Positions 34,458 to 43,300 of a DNA stretch of 64,000 nucleotides are shown piece by piece. A program made the translations under genes and the position numbers. Under the pieces are notes generated by a model, which did no database searches, had not been told where the DNA came from, and saw only the letters and a list, made by a program, of their open reading frames with translations. Source of the DNA: Flavobacteriales bacterium. Lineage in GTDB: Bacteria > Bacteroidota > Bacteroidia > Flavobacteriales_F > PHOS-HE28. The stretch covers positions 3,734,001 through 3,798,000 of the forward strand of contig JAHCIA010000001.1 in assembly GCA_026129465.1 (NCBI GenBank). Reading direction: 5' to 3'. The stretch's first letter is position 1; the number at the start of each line of letters is the position of its first letter.

Positions 34458-35984
34458 CTATGCCCTTCCTCGGATTAAGTCTAGACCAGGCCGATACAAG
34501 AATGGTATCGAGTACACATCTGAATCTGATTTCCTCCACTTCGAAAGGAAGCCGACCGCAACCAATTTATCAACGGTGTTCTTCCAGTCCGATCCTAAGA
34601 CTTCAACCAGTGCATCCTCATCATACTCGGTCTTGCCTCCAACAAATCGTTGGATGAACTCCCACAAGTGCGGAAACTCAGCCTGCAAATAGGTTACCCG
34701 CTTCTTCTTCGAGAGTTCCTCATACCCATAGACCAGGGATGCCGAGCTGAGGATGTAGTCGTTACTGCCATCAGTATCACCCATGCATAGGGTCTGCTCA
34801 TGTTGAATAGCCCGCAGTACGAGATCCAGCACATCTCTAGGTGTCACTACGCCGCGGGCATCTTCACATCGGCTGAGAATCCACCGCAACGTGTTGCTTT
34901 GGTTCGACCCCTTGAAAACTGTCTTTGGGAATACCTTGTAAAAGCAATCGTGACGATAAGCGGCACTGGCCGCAATCTGTTCTCTATTAACATTCAGGAG
35001 CGAGGTGAGTGCATCGTTGGCGAACAAACGCTTGACCAGCAGCGTCAGCAATTGTTCTTCGGACCACTTCAGGGGATCTGCTTGCCGTACTGCGACGTGT
35101 GTCAGAGCAGTAAATCCATCCTCGGAGGTAACGAGATGCTCGAGCATGTCGTCTCGAAGGAAGATCTTGACACGAACTCGACTTGAAGAGAAGTATCGCA
35201 TTGCCCTGAGCAAACCTCGAAGGGCTCTCTGTTCGACATCTGACCGTCTCGGGAATACTTCGTCCAGCCGATCGACCATTAGCCAGAGGGAAAGGTTGCA
35301 TTTGGTCAGCACGGCTTCTAGAGCATCCTTTACTTCATGCGCGTACTTCGGTAGCTCCTTGTCCTCCGCAGATTCGGCTTGTCTGGTAACGGGCTGTCCA
35401 AAGAGGTCAACCTCAAACTCTCCTACATCTCCAGGAGGAGTGACCTTCAATTTTGGTCTCCACTGCCGTAACACGTTGAACGTCCAGTTGAGTACATCTC
35501 TTAAGGACTTACGCGCTTCAATCTCTGGAATTCGAGCACGCTCACACGCCTTGCGAAAGGCCTGAATCTCGCTTCCGGCCTCGCGGAGAAAATGCGTGTA
35601 CTTCTCAGACTTGATGAAATGCTCGTGAGCTAGCGAGACCAAGTAGATTGACCAGAAGCTGACGAACTCGTCGTCTGTTAGCTTCTCAAACTGGTCAGTA
35701 TATGCATGGAACACCGGGTCCCCAGGGGCCTGAACTCCATGGGCGACAACGACCTTGCGTTGTTCAAGTAAGTAGTTCGGAAGGAAGTCAACGAACATTC
35801 TGAAGAGAGCGCTCTTACCTGAACCTTTGGTGCCGGGTACAAGATCGACTCGATCATGCAGGATATCCGCAAAGGCTGACGTTTCAATGCGTGCCTCTTC
35901 AAGGAGATTGTCTGCCTCGGCAACAGATTGTCCAAGGTCAATCTGCTGAAGTGTAGCGGCAATCGCGCTCTTACTATAGCTCAT
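34458..35984 (-). CDS. P-loop ATPase (Sll1717-like family)
   Basis: A 508-residue protein with Walker [10 protein letters not shown] at 51-59, Walker [11 protein letters not shown] at 232-241 and a following strand with arginine ([10 protein letters not shown], 271-280), as in KAP/STAND-related ATPases. The C-terminal 200 residues look helical with a winged-helix-like end. The layout matches what is annotated as the Sll1717 family, whose role is unknown; relatives often sit near defence genes. It is clearly less GC-rich than its neighbours and uses more AT-ending codons, which points to horizontal acquisition. Its ATG overlaps the mutase TGA (ATGA at 35981-35984), so it may be translated from the mutase mRNA. 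There is no signal peptide or membrane segment. Confidence 0.78.
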   Translation of the reverse strand: MSYSKSAIAATLQQIDLGQSVAEADNLLEEARIETSAFADILHDRVDLVPGTKGSGKSALFRMFVDFLPNYLLEQRKVVVAHGVQAPGDPVFHAYTDQFEKLTDDEFVSFWSIYLVSLAHEHFIKSEKYTHFLREAGSEIQAFRKACERARIPEIEARKSLRDVLNWTFNVLRQWRPKLKVTPPGDVGEFEVDLFGQPVTRQAESAEDKELPKYAHEVKDALEAVLTKCNLSLWLMVDRLDEVFPRRSDVEQRALRGLLRAMRYFSSSRVRVKIFLRDDMLEHLVTSEDGFTALTHVAVRQADPLKWSEEQLLTLLVKRLFANDALTSLLNVNREQIAASAAYRHDCFYKVFPKTVFKGSNQSNTLRWILSRCEDARGVVTPRDVLDLVLRAIQHEQTLCMGDTDGSNDYILSSASLVYGYEELSKKKRVTYLQAEFPHLWEFIQRFVGGKTEYDEDALVEVLGSDWKNTVDKLVAVGFLSKWRKSDSDVYSIPFLYRPGLDLIRGRA

Positions 35985-38900
35985 CGCTTACGAAGTTCGT
36001 TGATGATCCCCTTCGCCGCCACCGGGATCTTCGTCCCCGGCCCGTACACATCAAAGCACCCGGCCTGCTTGAGGAATTCGTAGTCGTTCGGGGGGATCAC
36101 ACCGCCGGCCACCACGAGGATGTCGGGGCGCTTGTAGGTCTCGCGCAGTTCCTTGATCACTTCGGGCACCAGGGTCTTGTGACCACCGGCGAGGCTGCTG
36201 ATGCCCAGCACATGCACGTCGTTCTCGATGGCCTGCTTCGCCACTTCCTGCGGCGTTTGGAACAGCGGGCCGATGTCCACGTCGAAGCCGATGTCGGCGA
36301 AGCTGGTGGCGATCACCTTGGCGCCGCGGTCGTGACCGTCCTGGCCCATCTTGGCCACGAGGATGCGCGGGCGGCGACCTTCCGCCTTGGCGAATTCATC
36401 GGCGAGGCGCATGGCCTCCTTCATCTCAGGGTCTTCCATGGCAACGGCTGAATAAACACCGCCGATGGCACGCGGCACGGCGTGGTAGCGGCCGAAGGCT
36501 TTTTCGAGGGCATCGGAGATCTCTCCCAAGGTGGCGCGGGCACGGGCTGCGGTTACTGCTATGTCGAGCAGGTTGCCAGTTGTCGGTTGTTGGTTGTCAG
36601 GCTGGGTGGTCGGTAGCTCGACAACTGACAACTGGGAACCGACAACCGCTGCCCTCGTCAACGCTTCCAACGCCTCCTTCACCTTCTTCTCATCCCTCGC
36701 CTCCTTCATCTTCTTCAGCCTCGCGATCTGCGACTCCCGCACCGCACTATTATCCACCTCCAGCAATTCCATCTTCGTCTCATCCTCCGTCACGAAGGCG
36801 TTCACGCCGATGATGCGGTCCTTGCCGGTGTCGATGCGGGCCTGACGCTTCGCGGCGGCCTCTTCGATCCGCATCTTCGGCAAACCGGTCTCGATGGCCT
36901 TGCTCATGCCGCCGAGCTCTTCCACTTCCTTGATGCGCGCCCAGGCCTTGTGCACCAGCTCGTGCGTGAGGCTTTCCACGTAGTAGCTGCCACCGAGCGG
37001 ATCGATGAACTTGGTGATGCCGCTGTTCTTCTGCAGGTAGAGCTGCGTGTCGCGCGCGATCTTGGCGCTGAAGTCGGTGGGTAATGCGATCGCCTCGTCG
37101 AGCGAGTTGGTGTGCAGCGATTGCGTTCCACCGAGCACAGCGGCGAGCGCTTCCACCGTGGTGCGCGCGATGTTGTTGAACGGATCCTGGGCAGTGAGGC
37201 TCCAGCCGCTGGTCTGGCAGTGGGTACGCAGCGCGAGGCTCTTCGGGTTGGTGGCACCCACCTCCTTCAGCATCTTCGCCCAAAGCAGGCGTGCCGCGCG
37301 CATCTTGGCCACTTCCATGAAGAGGTCCATGCCGATGCCCCAGAAGAACGAGAGGCGCCCGGCGAACTCATCCACCTGCATGCCTGCTGCAATGCCCGTA
37401 CGCACGTACTCGATGCCATCGGCCAGCGTGTAGGCGAGTTCCAGATCCGCGGGCGCACCCGCCTCGTGCATGTGGTAGCCGCTGATGCTGATGCTGTTGA
37501 ACTTGGGCATCTTCTTCGCGCAATAGCTGAAGATGTCGCCCACGATGCGCATGCTGGGCCCCGGCGGATAGATGTAGGTATTGCGCACCATGAACTCCTT
37601 CAGGATGTCGTTCTGGATGGTGCCTTGCAACTGCTCGGGTGGAACACCTTGCTCTTCCGCCGCCACGATGAAGAAGGCCATGATGGGCAGCACGGCGCCG
37701 TTCATGGTCATGCTCACGCTCATCTTGTCCAGCGGGATGCTGTCGAAGAGGATCTTCATGTCCTCCACGCTGCTGATGGCCACGCCCGCCTTGCCCACAT
37801 CGCCTTTCACCCGCGGGTGGTCGCTGTCGTAGCCCCTGTGCGTGGCAAGATCGAACGCGACGCTCAAGCCCATCTGCCCGGCGGCGAGGTTGCGGCGGTA
37901 GAAAGCATTACTCGCTTCGGCCGTGCTGAAACCAGCGTACTGCCGGATGGTCCACGGTCGGATGGCGTACATGCTGCCGTAAGGCCCGCGCAGGTAGGGT
38001 GGGATGCCGGCGGCGAAGTGCAGGTGCTCCATCCCGTCAAGGTCAACGCGGGTGTAGAAGGACTTGAGGGGGAGTTCTTCGCGATTGGGGAGTCCAGTTG
38101 TCAGTTGTTCGTTGTCCGTTGTCCGGCCGCCACTGACAACTGACAACCGAGAACCGACAACCAGTTCCTTGACCAGCACATCCGTCAGCTTCTCCACGGT
38201 GTACGACCCCCCGATGGGATCCGCCACTCTCCCCAGGAAACTCTCATCGCGCAGCAGGTTGTGGATGTTGCGGACGATGCGGCGTGCCAGTACCTCACCT
38301 TCGGGCAGATGCGGTGTGGGGATGGTGAGCCCATCGCAGCCGCCGGTGACCGCGCTGATGGCTTGCAGTGTGGCGCGGATCAGGTTCTCATGCGCCGACT
38401 TCGTCTCATCAGGGTAGAAGACGACGGCCTGGATCCATGTGGTGTGCGAGCAATCGTGCAGAGGCTTGAACGCGTCCACGACAGCAGCCCATGCCTCGCG
38501 GAAGGCGCGCAGCCGGGCGGCTTCCACGAAGAGGTCGTCGCCGAGGTGCAGGCGGAACTGCAGACGGGCGCAGGCATCATCGATCGCATAGCCTTGGGCC
38601 AGCAGATGGGAGAGGAGTGCGCGACCTTGTTGAAGCGCCTCGGTGGAGCTGCGTGCGGCCCCATCGCTGACACTGAAGAGCCGGATGCGCGGGTGGGGGA
38701 CGACCTTGTCCTTCAGCGCACGGACATCCGCATCGTGCGGTAGACCGAGACACATGCTCACCTCGGCATCCGGTGTCCCCTGCTTGCGGTGAAGAGCGAG
38801 CAACTGGTCCAGTATCGCCGTATCGCCATCCAGTGACAGATCGATCGCGCCGACCCACACGTCTTGGAGTAGAACATCCAGGTCGGTGGGCTTGCCATAG

Positions 38901-39196
38901 AACTCGAGCGCGTCCGCACCGCCCATCATGGCTTCCAAGGCGAGCTTGTTCGCACGTGGTCCTGCCGCGTCAATGCCCACGGTGGCGCGCCAGGGATTGC
39001 CAGCCCGTTCCACCCCCCGGCGCCGCGAGCCCAAGGACCCGCCATCACTCGCCAAATGGAAGGGTGACGTCTCCACGCCATCCACATGCACGTTCAGGCT
39101 CGCGAGCTCCGCGCCCTTGAGTTCCTTCAGGATGACCGCCTCCCATTGTTCGCGTGTGGCGGGGGGGAAGGCGCCAAACAATTTCTCACCGCTCAT
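35981..39196 (-). CDS. mutB: Methylmalonyl-CoA mutase, small- and large-subunit parts fused, with two in-frame repeat insertions
   Basis: A 1071-residue adenosylcobalamin-dependent mutase converting methylmalonyl-CoA and succinyl-CoA. Residues 1-345 resemble the small (beta) subunit ([19 protein letters not shown] at the start, [13 protein letters not shown] at its end) but stop about 100 residues short of a normal small subunit. Residues 370-1071 are the catalytic subunit: [44 protein letters not shown], then the B12 domain with DGHDRG (His955 is the cobalt ligand position). Compared with E. coli Sbm the first 30 or so residues are missing. Residues 346-368 and 851-874 are insertions encoded by palindromic heptad repeats. 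No other frame break is visible. The enzyme probably serves propionate metabolism. Confidence 0.95.
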   Translation of the reverse strand: MSGEKLFGAFPPATREQWEAVILKELKGAELASLNVHVDGVETSPFHLASDGGSLGSRRRGVERAGNPWRATVGIDAAGPRANKLALEAMMGGADALEFYGKPTDLDVLLQDVWVGAIDLSLDGDTAILDQLLALHRKQGTPDAEVSMCLGLPHDADVRALKDKVVPHPRIRLFSVSDGAARSSTEALQQGRALLSHLLAQGYAIDDACARLQFRLHLGDDLFVEAARLRAFREAWAAVVDAFKPLHDCSHTTWIQAVVFYPDETKSAHENLIRATLQAISAVTGGCDGLTIPTPHLPEGEVLARRIVRNIHNLLRDESFLGRVADPIGGSYTVEKLTDVLVKELVVGSRLSVVSGGRTTDNEQLTTGLPNREELPLKSFYTRVDLDGMEHLHFAAGIPPYLRGPYGSMYAIRPWTIRQYAGFSTAEASNAFYRRNLAAGQMGLSVAFDLATHRGYDSDHPRVKGDVGKAGVAISSVEDMKILFDSIPLDKMSVSMTMNGAVLPIMAFFIVAAEEQGVPPEQLQGTIQNDILKEFMVRNTYIYPPGPSMRIVGDIFSYCAKKMPKFNSISISGYHMHEAGAPADLELAYTLADGIEYVRTGIAAGMQVDEFAGRLSFFWGIGMDLFMEVAKMRAARLLWAKMLKEVGATNPKSLALRTHCQTSGWSLTAQDPFNNIARTTVEALAAVLGGTQSLHTNSLDEAIALPTDFSAKIARDTQLYLQKNSGITKFIDPLGGSYYVESLTHELVHKAWARIKEVEELGGMSKAIETGLPKMRIEEAAAKRQARIDTGKDRIIGVNAFVTEDETKMELLEVDNSAVRESQIARLKKMKEARDEKKVKEALEALTRAAVVGSQLSVVELPTTQPDNQQPTTGNLLDIAVTAARARATLGEISDALEKAFGRYHAVPRAIGGVYSAVAMEDPEMKEAMRLADEFAKAEGRRPRILVAKMGQDGHDRGAKVIATSFADIGFDVDIGPLFQTPQEVAKQAIENDVHVLGISSLAGGHKTLVPEVIKELRETYKRPDILVVAGGVIPPNDYEFLKQAGCFDVYGPGTKIPVAAKGIINELRKR
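36575..36646 (-). repeat. Palindromic 7-nt-repeat element, copy 2, inside mutase gene
   Basis: Two arms of three to four 7-nt units each (coding strand GGTTGTC, AGTTGTC on one side; GACAACC, AACAACC, GACAACT on the other), inverted about a 20-nt centre. Length is a multiple of three (72 nt). It encodes about 24 residues (VVGSQLSVV...TTG) in the linker between the catalytic barrel and the B12 domain; in E. coli Sbm the two flanks are nearly adjacent. Confidence 0.85.
38093..38163 (-). repeat. Palindromic 7-nt-repeat element, copy 1, inside mutase gene
   Basis: Same architecture, orientation and reading phase as the copy at 36575-36646: arms GGTTGTC/AGTTGTC and GGACAAC/GAACAAC/TGACAAC about a short GC-rich centre. 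It encodes residues 346-368 (VVGSRLSVV...TTG) exactly at the junction of the small-subunit-like and large-subunit parts. Confidence 0.85.
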
Positions 39197-39255
39197 CGCC
39201 GCGAAGTTCGGTGGTGGTCGACAACTTCACACGATTCCGGTTCACGCCCGGGAAT

Positions 39256-39263
39256 TACCTTGC
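39256..39263 (+). promoter_or_regulatory. Possible -7 box of the FKBP gene
   Basis: TACCTTGC, one base shorter in the T-run than the TACCTTTGC box before truA, lies 19 bp before the ATG at 39283. The 86-bp gap also holds the divergent mutase promoter. Confidence 0.3.
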
Positions 39264-39282
39264 CTGCCCGATCTTCGCCCCC

Positions 39283-39762
39283 ATGCGCATCACCAAGAAC
39301 ACCGTCGTCTCCTTCCACTACACCCTCAACGATGCCGACGGCAAGACACTGGACTCCAGTGCAGGCCGTGATGCATTCGCCTACATCCACGGCGGTGGCA
39401 TGATCGTGCCGGGTCTGGAGGAGCAATTGGAAGGAAAACAAGCCGGGGATTCCCTGCAGGCCGTGGTGCCGCCCGAGAAGGGCTACGGCACCATCGATCC
39501 GCAACTGCTGCACAAGGTGCCGGAGGACCGTTTCGGTGGCCAGAAGGTGGAGGCGGGCATGCAGTTCCAGGCCGGTGAGCAGGGTGAGATGGGTGTCTTC
39601 ACCGTAGTGGCCGTGGAGGATGGGCACGTGGTGCTCAACGGCAACCATCCATTGGCGGGCGTTACGCTCCATTTCAACGTGGACATCACCAACGTGCGTG
39701 AGGCCACCCAGGAGGAACTCGACCATGGCCATGTGCATGGCCCCGGGGGACATCATCATTGA
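39283..39762 (+). CDS. FKBP-type peptidyl-prolyl cis-trans isomerase, SlyD-like
   Basis: A 159-residue cytoplasmic foldase. The FKBP half-barrel (VSFHYTLNDADGKTLDSS, GGGMIVPGLEEQLEGKQAGDSLQAVVPPEKGYG) is interrupted by the IF (insert-in-flap) domain (about 70-125) and completed by NGNHPLAGVTLHFNVDI, which is the signature ending of the SlyD group. The tail HGHVHGPGGHHH is a short histidine-rich metal-binding extension, shorter than that of E. coli SlyD. SlyD proteins combine isomerase, chaperone and nickel-handling roles. The metal-efflux operon 600 bp downstream makes a metal link plausible but unproven. Confidence 0.93.
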   Translation: MRITKNTVVSFHYTLNDADGKTLDSSAGRDAFAYIHGGGMIVPGLEEQLEGKQAGDSLQAVVPPEKGYGTIDPQLLHKVPEDRFGGQKVEAGMQFQAGEQGEMGVFTVVAVEDGHVVLNGNHPLAGVTLHFNVDITNVREATQEELDHGHVHGPGGHHH

Positions 39763-39853
39763 TCGGGTCCTGTCCATAAGTGGGTCACCGCTCATCCGAA
39801 GGGGACCTTTCAGTTCGCCGACAACGGTCAGGGATCGAGTGGTCCCGTCGCCT

Positions 39854-39861
39854 TACCTTCG
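39854..39861 (+). promoter_or_regulatory. Possible -7 box of the His-rich/czc unit
   Basis: TACCTTCG, one mismatch from TAnnTTTG, only 5 bp before the GTG at 39867. If used, the transcript would start at or next to the start codon. Confidence 0.35.
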
Positions 39862-39866
39862 CTTTT

Positions 39867-40244
39867 GTGAAGTCCACGCTCCACCTGCTGTTCGCCGCCT
39901 TCATGGCCATGAACCTGACTTGGGGCCACGATTGGGTGCATATTCCGGGCCTTCTCAAGCACTACCAGGAACACAAGGCCGAGGACAGCGCGCTGGAGTT
40001 CCTCGACTTCCTCGCCATGCATTATGCGGATGCCGGGCACAGCGAGAACCACGGCTCCCATGAGGACCTGCCCTTCAGCCACCATCACCAGGACCACATC
40101 GGTGTGGACCACGTGTATTGGTCGCCCGTGCTGCATGGGCAACAGTTCCATCTCCCGGCCATGCAGGCGAGCACCTTCGCCCTGGCCGATGACCCGCTGG
40201 ACGGGTACCGCGCACACACTTTGCAGCCGCCCCGGCGCGGCTGA
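39867..40244 (+). CDS. His-rich secreted small protein upstream of metal efflux genes
   Basis: A 125-residue protein beginning at GTG 39867 (the later ATG codons would cut the signal peptide). KSTLHLLFAAFMAMNLTWG forms a signal peptide or N-terminal membrane segment. The mature part is acidic and rich in histidine: H..HYQEHK, HYADAGHSENHGSHED and FSHHHQDHIGVDH. I do not know a named family, but short His-rich exported proteins are commonly found just ahead of CzcA-type pumps in Bacteroidota, and a periplasmic metal-binding role is a reasonable inference. It lies 115 bp upstream of the czcA-czcC fusion on the same strand. Confidence 0.62.
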   Translation: MKSTLHLLFAAFMAMNLTWGHDWVHIPGLLKHYQEHKAEDSALEFLDFLAMHYADAGHSENHGSHEDLPFSHHHQDHIGVDHVYWSPVLHGQQFHLPAMQASTFALADDPLDGYRAHTLQPPRRG

Positions 40245-40359
40245 TCGCGCGCCGGGCCGCACCGTGCCCCGCGCCTGACCACCCTTGCATGGCCACAGGT
40301 CCGTGCATCCCGGCGGACCGTGTTCGACAACCTGTTTCCCATTCCTGATCCCGACGACC

Positions 40360-43300
40360 ATGATCGAGAAGATCATCCGGTATTCCGTCCAGCACAAGCT
40401 GGTCATCGGCCTCGGCACCTTGGTGCTGATCGCCCTGGGCATCCGCGCCATCACCCGCCTGCCGGTGGATGCCGTGCCCGACATCACCAACAACCAGGTG
40501 CAGGTGATCACCATCGCGCCCACGCTCGCCACGCTGGAGGTGGAGCAGTTCGTGAGCTACCCCATCGAACAGGCGCTCGGCAACCTGCCGGAGGTGCATG
40601 AGCTGCGCAGCATCTCACGCTTCGGGGTCAGCCAGGTCACCATCGTGTTCGACGACCGCTTCGACACCTACCTGGCCCGCCAGCTGGTGAACGAGCGGCT
40701 TCAACTGGTCCGTGGCGACCTGCCGCCCGGCGTGGAGCAGCCCTACCTGGCACCGCTCAGCACGGGCCTCGGCGAGGTGTACCAGTACGTGATCCACCCC
40801 AAGCCAGGCTTCGAGGGGATCTACGATGCCATGGCCCTGCGCGAGGTGCAGGACTGGATCATCGCCCGCCAGTTGATGGGCACGCCGGGGGTGGCGGAGA
40901 TCAACAGCTTCGGTGGCTACCTCAAGCAGTTCGAAGTGGCCGTGGACCCCATGCGCCTCCAAGGCATGGGCCTGGGCATCGGCGATGTGCTGCAAGCCCT
41001 GGAGCGCAACAATGCCAACACGGGTGGCGCCTACATCGAGCGTGGCAGCAACGCGTATTACATCCGCGGCGTGGGCATCGCCAAGGGCATGGAGGACATC
41101 GGCCGCATCGTGGTGCTCACCCCGGAGGAAGGCGCCCCCGTGCTGGTGCGCGATGTGGCCACCGTGCGGCGGGGCCACGCGCCGCGCTATGGGGCCATGA
41201 CGCGCAACGCCGAGGGCGAGGTGGTGGGCGGCATCGTGATGATGCTGAAGGGCCAGAACGCGAACGACGTGGTGGCCGCCGTGAAGGATCGCCTGGCCAC
41301 GATCGAGAAGAACCTGCCCGACGGCCTGATGATCGACCCTTTCCTGGACCGCACGGCGCTGGTGGGGCGCGCCATCGCCACGGTGCAGAAAAACCTGCTG
41401 GAGGGCGCGCTGATCGTGATCCTGGTGCTGGTGCTCTTCCTCGGTCAGCTGCGCGCCGGCCTTATCGTGGCCTCGGTGATCCCGCTCAGCATGCTCTTCG
41501 CGCTCATCCTCATGGACCTCACTGGCGTCACCGGCAACCTGATGAGCCTGGGCGCGATCGATTTCGGCCTCATCGTGGACGGTGCGGTGATCATCGTGGA
41601 GGCCGTGCTGCACCGCCTGCACCACGGGCGCGAACATGCTGTGCTGACCAAGCCGCAGATGGATGGCGAGGTGACCACTGCGGCCAGCCGCATGATGAAC
41701 GCCGCCACCTTCGGTCAGCTGATCATCCTCATCGTCTACATCCCCATCCTCTCGCTCAGCGGCATCGAAGGGAAGATGTTCGGACCCATGGCGCAGACCG
41801 TGGCCTACGCCATCCTGGGCGCCATCATTCTGAGCCTCACTTACGTGCCGGTGATGAGCGCGCTGTTCATCAAGCGGCGCACCGGGCAGGAGAAACCCAA
41901 CTTCAGCGACCGCATGATGGGCGCCGTGGAAGCGGTGTACAAGCCCACGCTGGAGCGCGTGCTGCGGCACAAGGTGGCCGTGGTGGGCACCGCCATCGTG
42001 CTGCTGGCCATCAGCGTGTACGGCTTCCAGCGCATGGGCGGTGAGTTCATCCCGCAATTGGAGGAGGGCGACTTCGCCTTCCACAGCATCCTGCCGCAGG
42101 GCAGTTCGCTCAGCGCCAGCGTGGCCAACAACAAGCTGGTAGAGCAGAAACTGATGCGCTTCCCCGAGGTGAAGATGGTGGTGGGCAAGACCGGCACCGC
42201 CGAAGTGCCCACCGACCTGATGAGCCCGGAACAGACGGACATGATGATCATGTTGAAGGACAAGCGCGAGTGGACCACCACGCAGGACTACTGGACACTG
42301 GCGGACACCATGCTGAAGGCCCTGCAGACCATACCCGGTGTGCTTTTCGAGATCAACCAGCCCATCCAGATGCGCTTCAACGAGCTGATGACCGGCGTGC
42401 GGCAGGACATCGCCATCAAGGTCTACGGTCCCGATCTGGATACCCTGCTGAAGTACGCCGAGCGCATCGCGGCCATCGTGCAGCAGGTGCCGGGTGCCGG
42501 ACCGCCGCAGGTGGAACGCGTGTCCGGCCTGCCGCAGATCACCGTGCGCTACGACCGGGAGCGCATGGCCATGATGGGCACCAGCATCGATGCGTTGAAC
42601 GGCACCGTGAGCGCGGCCTTCGCGGGTGAACATGCCGGCAGCATCTATGAGAACGAGCGCCGTTTCGACCTGGTGGTACGTGCCGATACCGGCGCCCGCC
42701 GTGGGATCGAGGACGTATCGAGGCTCTACGTGCGCACGGACAGGGGCCAGCTGATGCCGCTGGAACAGGTGGCGCACGTGGGCTATGAGAACGCGCCGGC
42801 CCAGATCACCCACGAGAACGCCCAGCGCCGCATCTACGTGGGCGTGAATGCCCACGGACGGGACGTGGAGAGCCTGGTGGCCGACATCGAGGCCCGCGTG
42901 GATGCCGCCATCAAACTGCCACCGGGCTATTACCGCACCTTCGGTGGGCAGTACCAGAACCTGGTGGAAGCCAAGGAGCGGCTCAGCATCGCCGTTCCGC
43001 TGGCCCTGCTGCTCATCCTCGGGCTGCTCTACTTCACCTTCCGATCGCTGCCCGATGCGCTGCTCATCTTCACGGCGGTTCCGCTGAGCGCCATCGGTGG
43101 CATCGCGGCGCTCTACCTGCGCGACATGCCCTTCAGCATCAGCGCTGGCGTCGGCTTCATCGCGCTCTTCGGCGTGGCTGTGCTCAACGGCATGGTGCTC
43201 ATCAGTACCTTCCAGCAGCTGGCGAAGGAGGGCGTCCTTGATGTGCTGGATCGTGTGCGCCAGGGCACGGTGATGCGCCTGCGTCCTGTGCTGATGACCG

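Noticed and set aside
34227-34657. Short open frames (72 and 117 codons) between and into the ATPase gene
   Set aside because: They fall in repeat-like DNA or antisense to the ATPase, with no start-site support or recognisable sequence.
36575-38163. Heptad repeats as CRISPR or as sequencing error
   Set aside because: Units are 7 nt without spacers, so not CRISPR. Both inserts keep the frame and the flanks match mutase family sequence directly, so a base-calling error is unlikely; a misassembly at the first copy remains possible and is noted in the finding.
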